A stretch of 64,000 nt of DNA from Wurfbainia villosa (Eukaryota; Streptophyta; Magnoliopsida; Zingiberales; Zingiberaceae): NCBI GenBank assembly GCA_025175895.1, contig JAKLTH010000223.1:412001-476000 (forward strand), in the 5' to 3' direction. Within the stretch, counting starts at the first letter, position 1, and each line of letters opens with the position of its first letter. Shown here in pieces: positions 25,467 through 36,084 of the stretch. The notes beneath the pieces were generated by a model, which ran no database searches, was not told where the DNA came from, and saw only the letters and a program-made list of their open reading frames with translations. A program made the position numbers and the translations under genes.

Positions 25467-26475
25467 AGAGAATGCAAGGGCAAAAATAACTGTTTTAGCA
25501 CACTGGTGTGATGAAATCAAGTATATTCATATCAAAGTGCAGTTTGGGTTGTGGCTGTTGTCCCACTGTGGAGCTCGTTGGGCAGGCAACACGTTATGAG
25601 GAGAGAGGGTAGCCTGGCGAGATGAAATGCACATCCAACCCGATCTAACGGTTTCCGTTATCGAACCTAGCTATACGGCGGACACCAATTCTTCTTCTCC
25701 CGAACAGGCATCGGAAAGGGATGAACGTGCCAGCAAAGAATCAACCTACTCATTTCTTTATGATATGAACTGTTCGGTGCGATTATTCAAGGGCTCGTGC
25801 CAGCCTACACATTCACTCTTTCTCAGCAAAGCATCATTGAACTTAGCCAGGGTCTAAACCTTTCTTTTCCCGGTCTCACGTACTGATCATTATAGAACTG
25901 CTTAGCGGAGGGCTTCTATAAAGAGAAAGTGTCGCAATAAAGGACTGCAGCGAGCAATATAGGTTCGATTCCCTGATCGCCCTTCTCGAATCCTAGAAAC
26001 TCCCCTTCTGCTCTTCCATTCAGGACTGGGAGGAGGTTCTTAACTTGATTAGACGCCCTCAGGGAAGCACTACGGGTAGAGGGTTTGAGGATCTGACCTC
26101 CAGGATCTACTACTGTCTGGCGTCACGGGTCTCTCTGCCGCACGGAATTCACTTGCTTGCTGGCTCGTTCATTCGACAGTCAGGTTGGTTGTCTGATGAG
26201 TGGAGAAAGATTATTCGATCTACAGCAGAACAGAGTTGCCAAAGGAAGCACTGCAAAATGTCATGTTATTCGATCCCAATTCAACCAATTCTGCGTTTGA
26301 CTGCATTCATTCATTATTCGATCCGATAGTGAAGCAGTAAAGTAGGCGTTTGACTGCTTTCATTACAGAAATGTAGATGCCATGTCGCAACTGTGAATAG
26401 TAGGTCTCTCTCTTCCTCCCTCTGGCTTCCCCCCCCTAAAACCCTTTCGAAACTCCTTCACTGAACTGCCAGGCT

Positions 26476-26496
26476 ACACGTCACTATCGTTCGTCC
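26476..26496 (+). repeat. Dispersed repeat, mixed transition variant
   Basis: Contains cgtcactatcgttcgtcc: the family pattern with further C/T and G/A changes, similar to the inverted copy at 51067-51084. Confidence 0.55.
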
Positions 26497-27088
26497 CTTT
26501 GCTTTTCACCAGATCAGGGGGAATCTCCAAGAGGCTCGGATGGTCGGAAAGCTGCTTTATAGCTCTGATCCCTTACCCCTCATTCAAGTTGGAGGAAGCG
26601 CTTGAGGTACGAAGCTGTCTAAATCTAATATTAATTGTGCCCTTGCTTAAAACCTTGCGTGCCGAAACGCTTGAGAAGCCTTGATTGAAGTAGTAGTCGC
26701 AGAGTTAGCAGAGAGTCAGCACGAGGTCTTGAACCAACTAACTCCGATCCCGTGGGAGGGAAAGAATAACTTATCTGAATCTCCAGATACTGTATCCCCC
26801 GCATCCCCAGCTAGATGTTTTGTCTATTCCACCAGTAGCTGCACAGGTCAGAAGTTGATCATCCCTTCTTCGGGTTCTCATATAGCTAGGGGGATTGTAA
26901 GGGGAAGTCCTGGCCTCTTCTTTCTTAAATTAGAAGCCCGGACTGCCCCGGCGCCTGCACCCTCCCAGGTCATCCGTGCGGGCCTTCTTTCTCGATGCTT
27001 TGAATAGCCCGCTACGCACCTTCCCTTTAAGTGAAAAGTAGTTCTTTACTCCTCCATGCACGGATTTGACTTAGGTAAGTAAGCAATA

Positions 27089-27138
27089 CCAGACAAGTAG
27101 TCTACCACGGACAAACTCCCAGACAAATAGTCTACCAG
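27089..27138. repeat. Two-copy tandem duplication, 31-bp period
   Basis: ccagacaagtagtctacca is followed by ccagacaaatagtctacca, differing by one base. Confidence 0.85.
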
Positions 27139-27544
27139 GAATGCTTTCTTATAAGATAGAGTTAGGAAGAAGGGATATAGTATGTCCGGCCTCAGATCTG
27201 AAGAGGCTCCACTCTCCGGTCAGGTTCTTACATCTGGCTATCGGGTGAATACATCCCAGGTTAGCCCTTGACTGAGACTTTAGAATGCCACCTTTTACTT
27301 CTACTGAGAATACTTGATCACTTTAGCCAATGGTCCTTCGCTCGTCCCCCCGGTCCTCCCACGAAGCTTGAATACGAAGCCCACTTCTCAGTCCCGTCCT
27401 CGGAATCAGAGTTGACCACTCCCAAACCACTGATAGTGCCACTACCTCCTATCATTCCCAAACCACTTATGGAGCCATAACTACTGAGTACCGCAACTCC
27501 CTCATAGTCCTTAGCTGCGTACCCACACCCCATCCCAACTACCA

Positions 27545-27599
27545 TAAGAGGTCATGTTATCTAAGATAAGACTTGATAGCAAGAAGAGGTCATGTCATC
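27545..27599. repeat. Two-copy tandem duplication, 39-bp period
   Basis: aagaggtcatgttat and aagaggtcatgtcat flank a 24-bp spacer. Confidence 0.75.
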
Positions 27600-27810
27600 C
27601 CAGCTACCATAACTGTAGATCATACATAGCGAAGGGGACCGTGCATTCGCTCCTCAGATCACAACACTTATCTTATCATATAAAGACTGAACTCTATCGG
27701 TAATCCGAAAAAGGAATCAGAGCCGCTAATGAGGGTAGGAAGGCCAGACTACATCAAAGTTCTTTCGGAATAGCGGTGGAAGTTAGTTGACGAATCAGTC
27801 TTACACGACC

Positions 27811-27823
27811 GGGGGGGGGGGGG
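27811..27823. repeat. Run of 13 G
   Basis: An uninterrupted G homopolymer preceded by gacc. Long G tracts are unusual and unstable, and the exact length could be a sequencing or assembly artefact. Confidence 0.8.
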
Positions 27824-28010
27824 AGTCCTCTTTACTTGGCTGTCTTCGTCACTTCTCCATTGATTCTTTTCTTGTCAGTCACCATTCATTCTTGTCAGAG
27901 GATAGGACAGCTACAGTAGTTCAGAGCGAAGGGTAAGGAGTGCAAGGAACGGAAAAAGAGTCGGATACGTGTGCGAAGAAAGATAGAGATTTGGCATTGA
28001 TTTCAGATCC

Positions 28011-28048
28011 TGATCCGAACATGTGCTTTGATCCGAACATGTGATTTG
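28011..28048. repeat. Two-copy tandem duplication, 18-bp period
   Basis: tgatccgaacatgtgctt is followed by tgatccgaacatgtgatt. Confidence 0.85.
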
Positions 28049-28200
28049 AGAGGGGCGGGCAGTAGTAGTTGTGATTGGCCTATCTACATGTGCTGAATGA
28101 AAGCCTAGTACAGGGTGGAGTTGGACTAGGTGGACCAGGCTTAGAGTAAAGAGAGGTGGCATCTGTCCTGAATCAGTTAAGTATGAGAAGTAGTTCTAGT

Positions 28201-31200
28201 TTTTGGAATGGGTATAGTTCTCTCATTGGTATCAAAACTAAGAGAGCAGGCAGATCGGCTTGGGCTGGGCATTTGAGGATCTATGGAACCATAGGAATAG
28301 GACGGACTATATAGAAAAAATATCTTCCGGAGGTTGAAGAGTAGGCACCCACGGGACCTTCCTTTAATACTTCTCTTCCGTCTGTACGCTCCGCACCTAA
28401 CGTTCCGACCCTGACTCCTTGTCCAGCCTTTGAATAAGGACCGTCAGGACCGAGCACGGAACCGAAGGACCGAAAGAGTTCATGGAAGAGACCCATGAGT
28501 CGTTCCAATAGTCAAAAAGGGCAAGGGCACCATTAACTATATTTGTTTGAGTACAGAACCACTCACATCTCAGTCGACACCAAAGTCAGATGCTTGATTG
28601 GTGAAACCCTCCCTTCTAGGGTAGGGCATGATCGGCTAAATTCTATTTTTATTCAACAGAGCAATGTCCACCTCTGAGGCTGTGCAGGTACGCGTAGGGC
28701 CCAACAAGAGATCTTGGCTTTTCCCCCCTATATGACTGGAAAGACCTGACTTAGAGTAGAGGAAGGCTGTCCTTAGTGCTTTCGTGGAATTTATTCCCGG
28801 ATCCGCGAACCTCTATATGAATGTTTGGTAGAAGTTCAAAACTACGACAGATCTTCTCTTTCCCTTATTGCACGCTGCAGTCGGATATCTGCTCTGAATG
28901 CCTACTCTGACTTGCTCGCGCTATCCCTTTCGTTAGGAGGTGTTAGGAGTCTCCCATCCCAGTAGCAGTTGCCCACATCGTTCGGTTAGGGCCTCTACAT
29001 TCCCACTTGCCGTCTAGTGCTTTCTGCGCATCTACTTTTTGACAACTAATTAATGGGATCCTTCGGAGCTTCCTTCTTCGTAGGCTCTGCTCGCTGAGTT
29101 ATTTCATCAGTCCTTTCCTTTGTTTGCTTTGGATCTCTTCGCTCGCGCATCAATCGTGGCTAGCTCCGCTCACAGGGCTCGCAGCTCGTTCATTCTCTTT
29201 CTCGACTTCGCTTCAGATCGAATGTCGGTTCTTCGCCACACCTGGCATTAGTTCTTAAGTCTCAGTTAAGAGCTGGCATAAATGGAAGGGGGCTGGTCAT
29301 TATGCTATTTGGGATGAACGTTCGAGGTACGATCATCTATAAGTTGTATCCGCGGAACTATCTTCAATCTTGACTCAGATGGTAAGGGAGAAAGAGCCCT
29401 TGACCGTGAGGGAGTTGAACACTTGATGAAGCTAGTAGGTGCCATAAGGCTTCTTAGAGGAGAAAAATAACATCCTAGCGAGCAACACTTGGTCCGAGGG
29501 CTGACGGGTACCTGAATAGGAGTACATTCTCTCCCTCGTGTCCAATTCCTACTACTCATCTCTAGCGGGCACCCGACCACGAACTGAGGCAAGTCCTTTG
29601 GGTTTAGAAGCTCCGGGCTCTTAGCTGGGATCAGTGTCTCAGGTCTAGAATCTGACCTCTTACAATCAGTATGAACTGAGAACAGGGAGAAGAGCGAGCA
29701 TAGTGACGCCTTATTGCAAGAGGGAAGACATTATTAGATAAGAAGAAGCAGAACTAAGCTAGGAAGAAAGAGGGAATCGAGGTGGGAGGCAGAGACTGAT
29801 TGATGGATGAGTACTCTACTTGCTACCTGCAGATCTGAGGAAGATGTTTAAGGTGCCCTGACCCAGTGAGAGTTTCTTTATTTTAAGTAAGGGGGGATAA
29901 TCTGACTCTTTGGTTGGGGAGGCGATCTACTACATTCTATCTACTTGCTTGGGGCAAAAGTACTATCTGCGAGACCGGGCTTTGATACTTTGATAGTGAA
30001 GGACTGAATTGGACAACTAAAATGGATGGAGACTCCGGTTTCCCATTAGGTGTGCGGGCATCATTATTCTCTGCCGGAGATGCAAGTGGAATCCATTCCT
30101 CTTTCGCCAGTTGCTTAGAGCGGAGCAGATTAGCTTGGGACCGGGCAGGCGGCTAGGACGGAGAGTGGAGAGTATTCCAAGACGATGGTTCATAAGAGAC
30201 CGCCCACTTCATAAGAATCAAATCCCGATTCGGTCCGAGACCTCAGATACATAAAAGAGTGAATGCCTTGCGCTTTGAATGGAGAAAGTGCCACGGAACG
30301 GGTCTAAATTAAGTCCCTTGATTCTTATCTAAAGGACAGAGACTTGTCCAACACCTATCATTTGCAGCTGAGCGGGAGTGCTCCATTCCTGATGCAGTGG
30401 CAAGCATGCAGAGTGGCTGCTGAACCTCATCCGCCTCTTGAGTCTGTTCTTGGATGCTAGTCCCAAAACACGGGTCCCCTCTGTGCAAGTCAGGTTCAAT
30501 ACCATTGACTCTTGAAGGCCTGGACACCCTGTAGAAACCAATGAAGCGAGACCCTCTCCTCAAGTAGTTCTTACTTTCTCTTTTCATTCATTTATTCGAG
30601 ACTGATTCTAGGAAGAGAAGGGTGCCCTTTCGCGGTAGAAGGCTAGCCCTGTGTTCTCTAAGCCGGTCCTGCGAACTCAATAGATGTGCCGCCACCCCCT
30701 CCTTCTCATGTCTTAGGGGATTCATGATTCAACCTGGGAAAATAGAATCCAGGACAGGACCATCGAAGCAGAGATTGGATAGCTGCTGCCACTTATTCTC
30801 TTTTCCGGGCATCTGCTAAGTCAACATCATACCTTTATCTAATGGACGTGGGTAGAGCGGGAGACGCGACTCAATTCCTGGCACCCCTCTTGCTCGCTGG
30901 CTTATAGTTCACTTTTATTATGAGTTCTAGCTCGACCTACTCGGGGACCGGGATACTCATCAGCTGTGCAGAGGAGTTAAGCGCTCACATCACAAGTTCT
31001 TATGGAAGAGGACTAGGGCTGGGGCTCGCCTCACTCTCGGATAATGACATAAAGAGGAGTTGGAGGTGATGATACTTCACTCGCGGGTCTTCAGGCTCAG
31101 GTGATCAGTCCTTGGCCTGCTCCTCATTGGACTCAATAGAGAAGGAAGAAGCGCTAAGAACACTAAAAGAAGGGAAGAGAAGGGAGATCGCTATTCTTAG

Positions 31201-33200
31201 GTGCATTATCCTTATTCCTTATTAAATAAAGAATAGAAAGATAGCCATAGTAGGCGCGGATAATCTAACTTAGAGGGAGGAGGACAGGTCAACTCAGAGT
31301 ACTTTCCTACTCCTAAGGGCGCACCTCGTCGACCTTTCTTGAGCTCGCTGCCCATGAGAGAACTCGCCCCTCCCAACTCTTCGATCGGAAAGAGCGAACC
31401 CAGATGAGAACTCATTTCAGTCGGATTCCCCTTCCTCCTTACTTGAGGTCTACAATGTTCCCGACTTCTAATTCCGCACCTCCTTCATTTACTAAAAATA
31501 AAAAGAGTTTGAGTTGGTGGAAGACACCGGATTCTTCCATTTGCTTTATCCTTATAAAGGAGAGATTCCGGGCCAATTCGCCAGCTGATAAATCGGCTTG
31601 CTGCCTAGTCCTCACTGAGCGCTGAAGAGGTCTTGATTGATCTCAAAGTGTCAAAGTTCAAGGTAGCGACCAAAGCCCTCACTAACGTACCCCCACTATT
31701 CTATTAGAAAGGTAGTCCTGCTCCTCGTATGATTCACTCTTCACAACCTGATCATTAGAGTGGATGGCTCAAGCCCATGAACTCATAGTCGTTATCACTC
31801 TAAAGTTTGCTCCATAGATGAATGAATGCAAAGCACGGTAGTCATCTAATACACTTTCTAATAAGGTCCTTTTTCCCACTATGCATCATATTCTAGCGCT
31901 GGCAATATGGGCTTTATCAGTTATCAGTAAGTCTATCAGATCTTTCGGACTCTCTCTTATTTTGCCATTCCAGACTCCGTAGGCTATTCCTTTAGCTTCG
32001 TATGGAAGGTCAGGGAATGAATGTAGAAGCGACTACTAGTTGGCGTAGGCATGAAGTGGGTTAGTCGAACTGACCGGGCTCGCTCTCTCTCTTTTAGGAA
32101 TTGAATAAGTTCCTAAAGTAAGGGCCCTCCCGACTGGGCACGAAAAGACGGATGGATCTATTGTGCTCTTTCACTGACTGCTCTGCCTCACCCTTTCCCG
32201 AAGGAAGGAACTCAAGCCATTAAGTACTCTGCTTTTCCTACTTAAGTATGCGATGCGTGGAGAAAATCGGGCCTTCTAAAGTGTTTATTCCTCGTCTGAT
32301 TCTGTTTCCGGGAATGACCATCTGCCGCCAATGATGAGTCTTTCTCCTCTTTTCATTCATTTATTCGACTAGGTGTCTACTGACCTCCTGCCAGCCAAGC
32401 CTGGGAGCACGTCCTTCCCTACAGAAAGAATAATCAAAATCATGTGCCGGAGAAAGTGTAGAAGGTGCTGCAAGAGGGTGGGTACTCCGCTCAGAGTCTC
32501 AATTAATTCCCGGCTTTCGCTTCTTTTAATTAAAGGGATATGCTTCCCGAACCTCACTTGCCAAAGAAAGTAGGAATGAATCTGTCTTCCCTTTTATCCA
32601 GTACCGGGCTCAAGTTATTGATCTGGCTATAGGTTCAAGTACTCTCTATAGTAAGTAATACTCGTTCTGACGCGTTCAGTGCCATTCTTTATCGGCGATA
32701 ATTTCATATCTCACAAAGCATGATTTTCGATCTTGTACTCAGGTACACTGAAAACCAACCCCACAGCACAGCCCAAGTAGGCAAAAGGGTACAGGGTACT
32801 GATAGTGACCCAAGCCCAGTCTTGACTGGCTCTCGGTTTGCACCACCGCTACGCCCTTCACTGCTTGCTGATGAAACCACTGACGAGACAGCACAAGCGG
32901 GGCTTTCTGGAGCATCTGCTCAAGTCCATCATGGACAAAGCAATCTTAAGTCTGTAAAGGCAAATCACAGGGTGGAAGGGACTGTATCCAAAAACAGTCC
33001 AAGCCCTAAACGAAGATGGATTCCCAGGGGCTGTATACTCCAATGCCCTATCATTTGCGCTTTTCTTTTCCTGAAACCAGACGTAAAAGGATAGGCATTA
33101 TGAGCCCTTTATTAAGGCGTGGAATCTTATCTTATAGATGACGGCATTGTGAGTCAGTCAATACAGTGACCTCCAATAATCACTGCACAAAACTCACCCT
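28201..33200. other. Intergenic DNA, no gene seen
   Basis: Short open frames only. The largest, 124 codons at 32720-33094 (+), has no recognisable motif and overlaps an opposite-strand frame. An inverted copy of AGATCTGTCGTAGTTT is at 28839-28854. A 22-nt block containing tcttttcattcatttattcg occurs at both about 30580 and about 32347. A GTTATCACTC repeat core is at 31787-31800. Confidence 0.55.
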
Positions 33201-33233
33201 TCACCCTCAAGGGATGGAAACCCTTGAGGGTGA
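33201..33233 (-). other. Perfect 13-bp hairpin downstream of a viral fragment
   Basis: Arms tcaccctcaaggg (33201-33213) and cccttgagggtga (33221-33233) pair perfectly around a 7-nt loop. On the - strand the hairpin lies about 90 nt after the stop of the mitovirus polymerase fragment at 33321-33880, where the virus's 3' untranslated region would be. Mitovirus genomes carry terminal stem-loops, so this may be a captured viral 3' end (inference). Confidence 0.7.
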
Positions 33234-33320
33234 TCTAAAACAGTGTGTACTGCCTCCACTCATACTCCCAATCATAGTAGGGGTCAGATGTTAGGCCTAA
33301 ATTCGTTTTCCACCTTACTA

Positions 33321-33880
33321 TTATATTAGTGAATAGCATTTCCACTGGAATCCTAAGCGTACAAGATTTTCATCTTTCCGCTTAATATTCCAGTGTAATG
33401 TTACCACAGGTCCACCCTCAAATAACTGGTGAAGAGTTACACCTGGACTCAATGCAATAGTGCAATACCATTGAAGATACGATAGCCAACTGACCATCCA
33501 TGACCTCATTAGTGACCACTCAAGGAAGTCACACATCCCAGATTGTTGAAACAATTCAACAGGTGGGAGTACAGGCTCCTTAGGTCTCAACCTTTCAACA
33601 AGGTATAATACCACCAGAGCATGTAAGAACGGGTTCAGAGGCAACCCGCCACCTAACCACCATTCAACCGGTAGGTTAGGCTTATCCCAGAATAATTTCA
33701 TCCGTAAAACAGATGAAGATTGACTCTGGAGGAGACTACCTAAATGTCGATACCCTAAACCCCCTATCCTACAGTAGGTGCTAAACCTAATGATAGGATA
33801 TTTCATCCGAATGGCATACAAGCCATAGGGATGACAGAAGTTTAGGAGACAACGAGTTGAGAAAGGACTAAAGACAGAGA
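33321..33880 (-). pseudogene. Mitovirus-type RdRp, C-terminal part, still open
   Basis: The - strand frame from about 33880 down to the stop at 33321 matches the C-terminal region of mitovirus RdRps. It has the serine/leucine-rich block before the C-terminus near 33840-33870, a GLGYR stretch (about 33745-33760), a WWLGGGLPLNP motif (about 33640-33675), a KPKE-like RPKEP motif (about 33580), and a tryptophan-rich WMVSWLSYLQWYC segment (about 33460-33500). About 185 codons carry no stop or frameshift, unlike the decayed copies at 20 kb and 61 kb. The open frame continues upstream without a stop to 33965, through a dispersed-repeat copy, where viral similarity is lost. The palm and finger motifs, including the catalytic GDD, are absent, so it cannot encode a polymerase. 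A viral 3' hairpin may lie downstream at 33201-33233. Identification rests on motif recognition. Confidence 0.85.
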
Positions 33881-33912
33881 CGCAGACTGGCCTAGAACTA
33901 GGAAGATGCTCT

Positions 33913-33935
33913 CCACGTCGCTGTCGCTCGTACCT
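33913..33935 (+). repeat. Dispersed short repeat at the edge of the viral fragment
   Basis: ccacgtcgctgtcgctcgta plus cct. It lies about 30 nt beyond the point where mitoviral similarity ends, and relative to the viral sense strand it has the same orientation as the two copies inside the 20-kb remnant. Confidence 0.8.
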
Positions 33936-36084
33936 ACTTTCTAGCCCGATTAGTAACCTCGGTCCTTACTACGCACAGGATTCTAGGAATCTTTCCAAGC
34001 ACAGACAGATAGAAAGCGCTGAAGGATACAGGTAAATACATACTCTCAGAAAGAAAGAGGGATGACGGGCTTACTACCGGAACTGGCACTGGCTTACTTA
34101 CTGGCTACACAGACAGGGAAGGATGTTGTTTAAGGCAAAGATAGGGCAAGCTAGAGTAGACGACCACTCTCGACCTGTAGAACCTAGGACGGACTCTTAG
34201 AAAGCACAGGCAGAGACAGGAAAGCGAAAGAAGGGAAGCTCTGCACAAGGATAGGAAGCTTAGCGTAGGGACGGCACATATTCCGCAACTATAGTATAGA
34301 AGGATCTTGAATTGGCTGTACCAACACCAGAAAAGGGCTACTTCCCACTCGGTCTTGATATGCGAATCATAAATTGGAATGAAAGACTGACTCTAACAGA
34401 TCACATGCCTCGCAGCCATTACTCTGACTTCTTCCGAGGGAGGGAGTCTATGACTATTTAATAGTTCACGCCTCCTGGTTTTATCAACTACGCTCATTCT
34501 ACCTTTGGGTCTTACTTCGGTCAGCCCAAGATATGAGTCAACACCAGACATAGGAACAAAAATCGCACATTGGTCGGTACGTTGGGGAGTTAGCACAGCA
34601 CAGTCTCAAGGCTGAACTCACATTTAGAGAGATAGGTTCGCAGTTCCTGTTCAGAACAGTCCTTCCGTTCTCGGTAACCAAAATCAGTGTTTAAGGAGCC
34701 GGCCTATGTTATCGAAAAGTAGGATATGATAGAAGAATTGACAGTTATAGACCACCCTTTCTTACAAACACTTGTGAACCACTTCCCTCCCTATATGGAA
34801 AAAGGTTTGATATGCGGATCCGCTTCTACTAAGAACGAACTGGAACATTTTAAAAAAGGACAAGGCGGGTTCTCATAACTATATAAAAAAACCTACTAAC
34901 CCCTATTACTTAAAGTAGCGTACCTAAGCCTTTGGTTGTCCCGACATAAGGCAAAATTGGAGCTTCTTCATTGCGCTGGAAGTGAGGCTAATGAGAATAT
35001 GCCGATGATCAATATGTCCGATAGTAAGCTTTAAGGCCAAATTAAAAACCTTTCTTCTTTTCTTCACTTGCACAACCCAGTCTTCCTAACAAGGAGAGCG
35101 GGTCATCGGGTCTAACATTGATTTGCGTCTTAGGTTTAGCCCTTCGAGTTGCATATATTATATTCAATCGCGTTTTAGGGATCTCTCGGGAACTGAAATA
35201 TGGCTTCCTATGGCGGGAAGAAGAGTGGAGTTTATTGGCGATGTCTGGAAGGTTGGAAGTTGAACCCGGATGGCGGATCAGATCCTAGGACAAAATCCTC
35301 TAACTCTACAGCCAGCGAGGGGTGTGGGGGTACGGATCGGGAGAGAGGGGAGCTAAAGGACCGAAATGGATTCCTTATGGTGTGAATGAGTCAAATATGT
35401 ATGTGTGTTCAGAATACAATAGAAGGCAGCTATTGCACTCTTTCTTGCATGCCTCTTCTAAGTCTGCCTGAACTACCGAACGAAGGGTAAGGGTCAGAGA
35501 GGAGAGAGGAGACGAAGGAGGCTCAGACCACATGGGAGATCAGCTAAGTCTCACTGGAAGGAACTTGACACTTCTGAGTTAAGTAGAAGATCTCGAATAT
35601 AGCAGCTGGAGAAGCTGGAGAATCAGATCGCGGAAGCACTGACCTGCCCCCTACTGTATACCTTCGTTGGGTGTCCCCCATTCATGGAAGCCGTAGCACG
35701 AAAGGCTGCCCGGCGCCAGAAGCATAGGTCTGGGAAGAGAGCTTTAGCAAAGGGAAGCAAAACCCTTAACCGACTCAGTGCTCAAGGCAGGGAGGAGGAA
35801 GAAAGAGCCCAACCTAACCGAAGCTAAAAAAGAACTCGCACCTTCACTCAGGGAAGATAAGACACTATAACTAGAAGATAGCTCTCACCTTATCTTGAAC
35901 CCTTCCCTTATTGATTCGCTAGATTCGATGAGTTGAGTTGCTTGATTCGCTTCCATCTTAAATAGGACTAGACTCCGATCTGCCCGAACTGAGTCTCATT
36001 TCAATGAGGCCCACTCAAAAGGGAGAAGTTCCCAGCTATAGTCACTGCCATGCCCGTTTTCAAATAAAAAAGCCTCGTCTTGAG
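33936..36084. other. Intergenic DNA, no certain gene
   Basis: Short open frames only, apart from the 50-codon frame listed at 34726-34878. The stretch 35400-36060 is purine-rich and without structure that I can see. Confidence 0.55.
34726..34878 (+). CDS. Unassigned small ORF, 50 codons
   Basis: A short ATG-to-TAA frame whose translation is protein-like (TVIDHPFLQTLVNHFPPYME then a charged ELEHFKKGQGG tail). I recognise no family. It may be the end of a captured coding sequence. Chance is quite possible at this length. Confidence 0.15.
   Translation: MIEELTVIDHPFLQTLVNHFPPYMEKGLICGSASTKNELEHFKKGQGGFS

Larger units (their letters stand above)
20766..27060. other. Intergenic DNA, no gene seen
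   Basis: About 6.3 kb with short overlapping ORFs only (up to 131 codons at 22639-23034, -), none recognisable. It has a run of 13 A at 23402-23414. A 21-nt block within ttgctttccatagtcgttca near 24534 also occurs near 15308. The stretch aggttcgattccctgatcgc near 25961 resembles a tRNA T-arm, but no matching tRNA body is present. Confidence 0.55.
27061..28200. other. Intergenic DNA with several short duplications
   Basis: No gene was seen. Direct duplications at 27089-27138, 27422-27472 (two cccaaaccact blocks), 27545-27599 and 28011-28048 lie within 1 kb. The glycine-rich open frame on the - strand at 27318-27545 is a by-product of the repeats. Confidence 0.6.

Noticed and set aside
25945..25990. 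tRNA T-arm (ggttcgattcc)
   Set aside because: No matching acceptor or anticodon arm upstream; a single conserved box is weak evidence.
29305..29592. Possible gypsy retroelement fragment
   Set aside because: Translations in all frames gave no motif of protease, reverse transcriptase or integrase.
30191..30199. Plant mitochondrial promoter motif CATAAGAGA
   Set aside because: Matches the CRTAAGAGA consensus, but about one such match is expected by chance in this window, the upstream AT-rich box is absent, and no gene follows.
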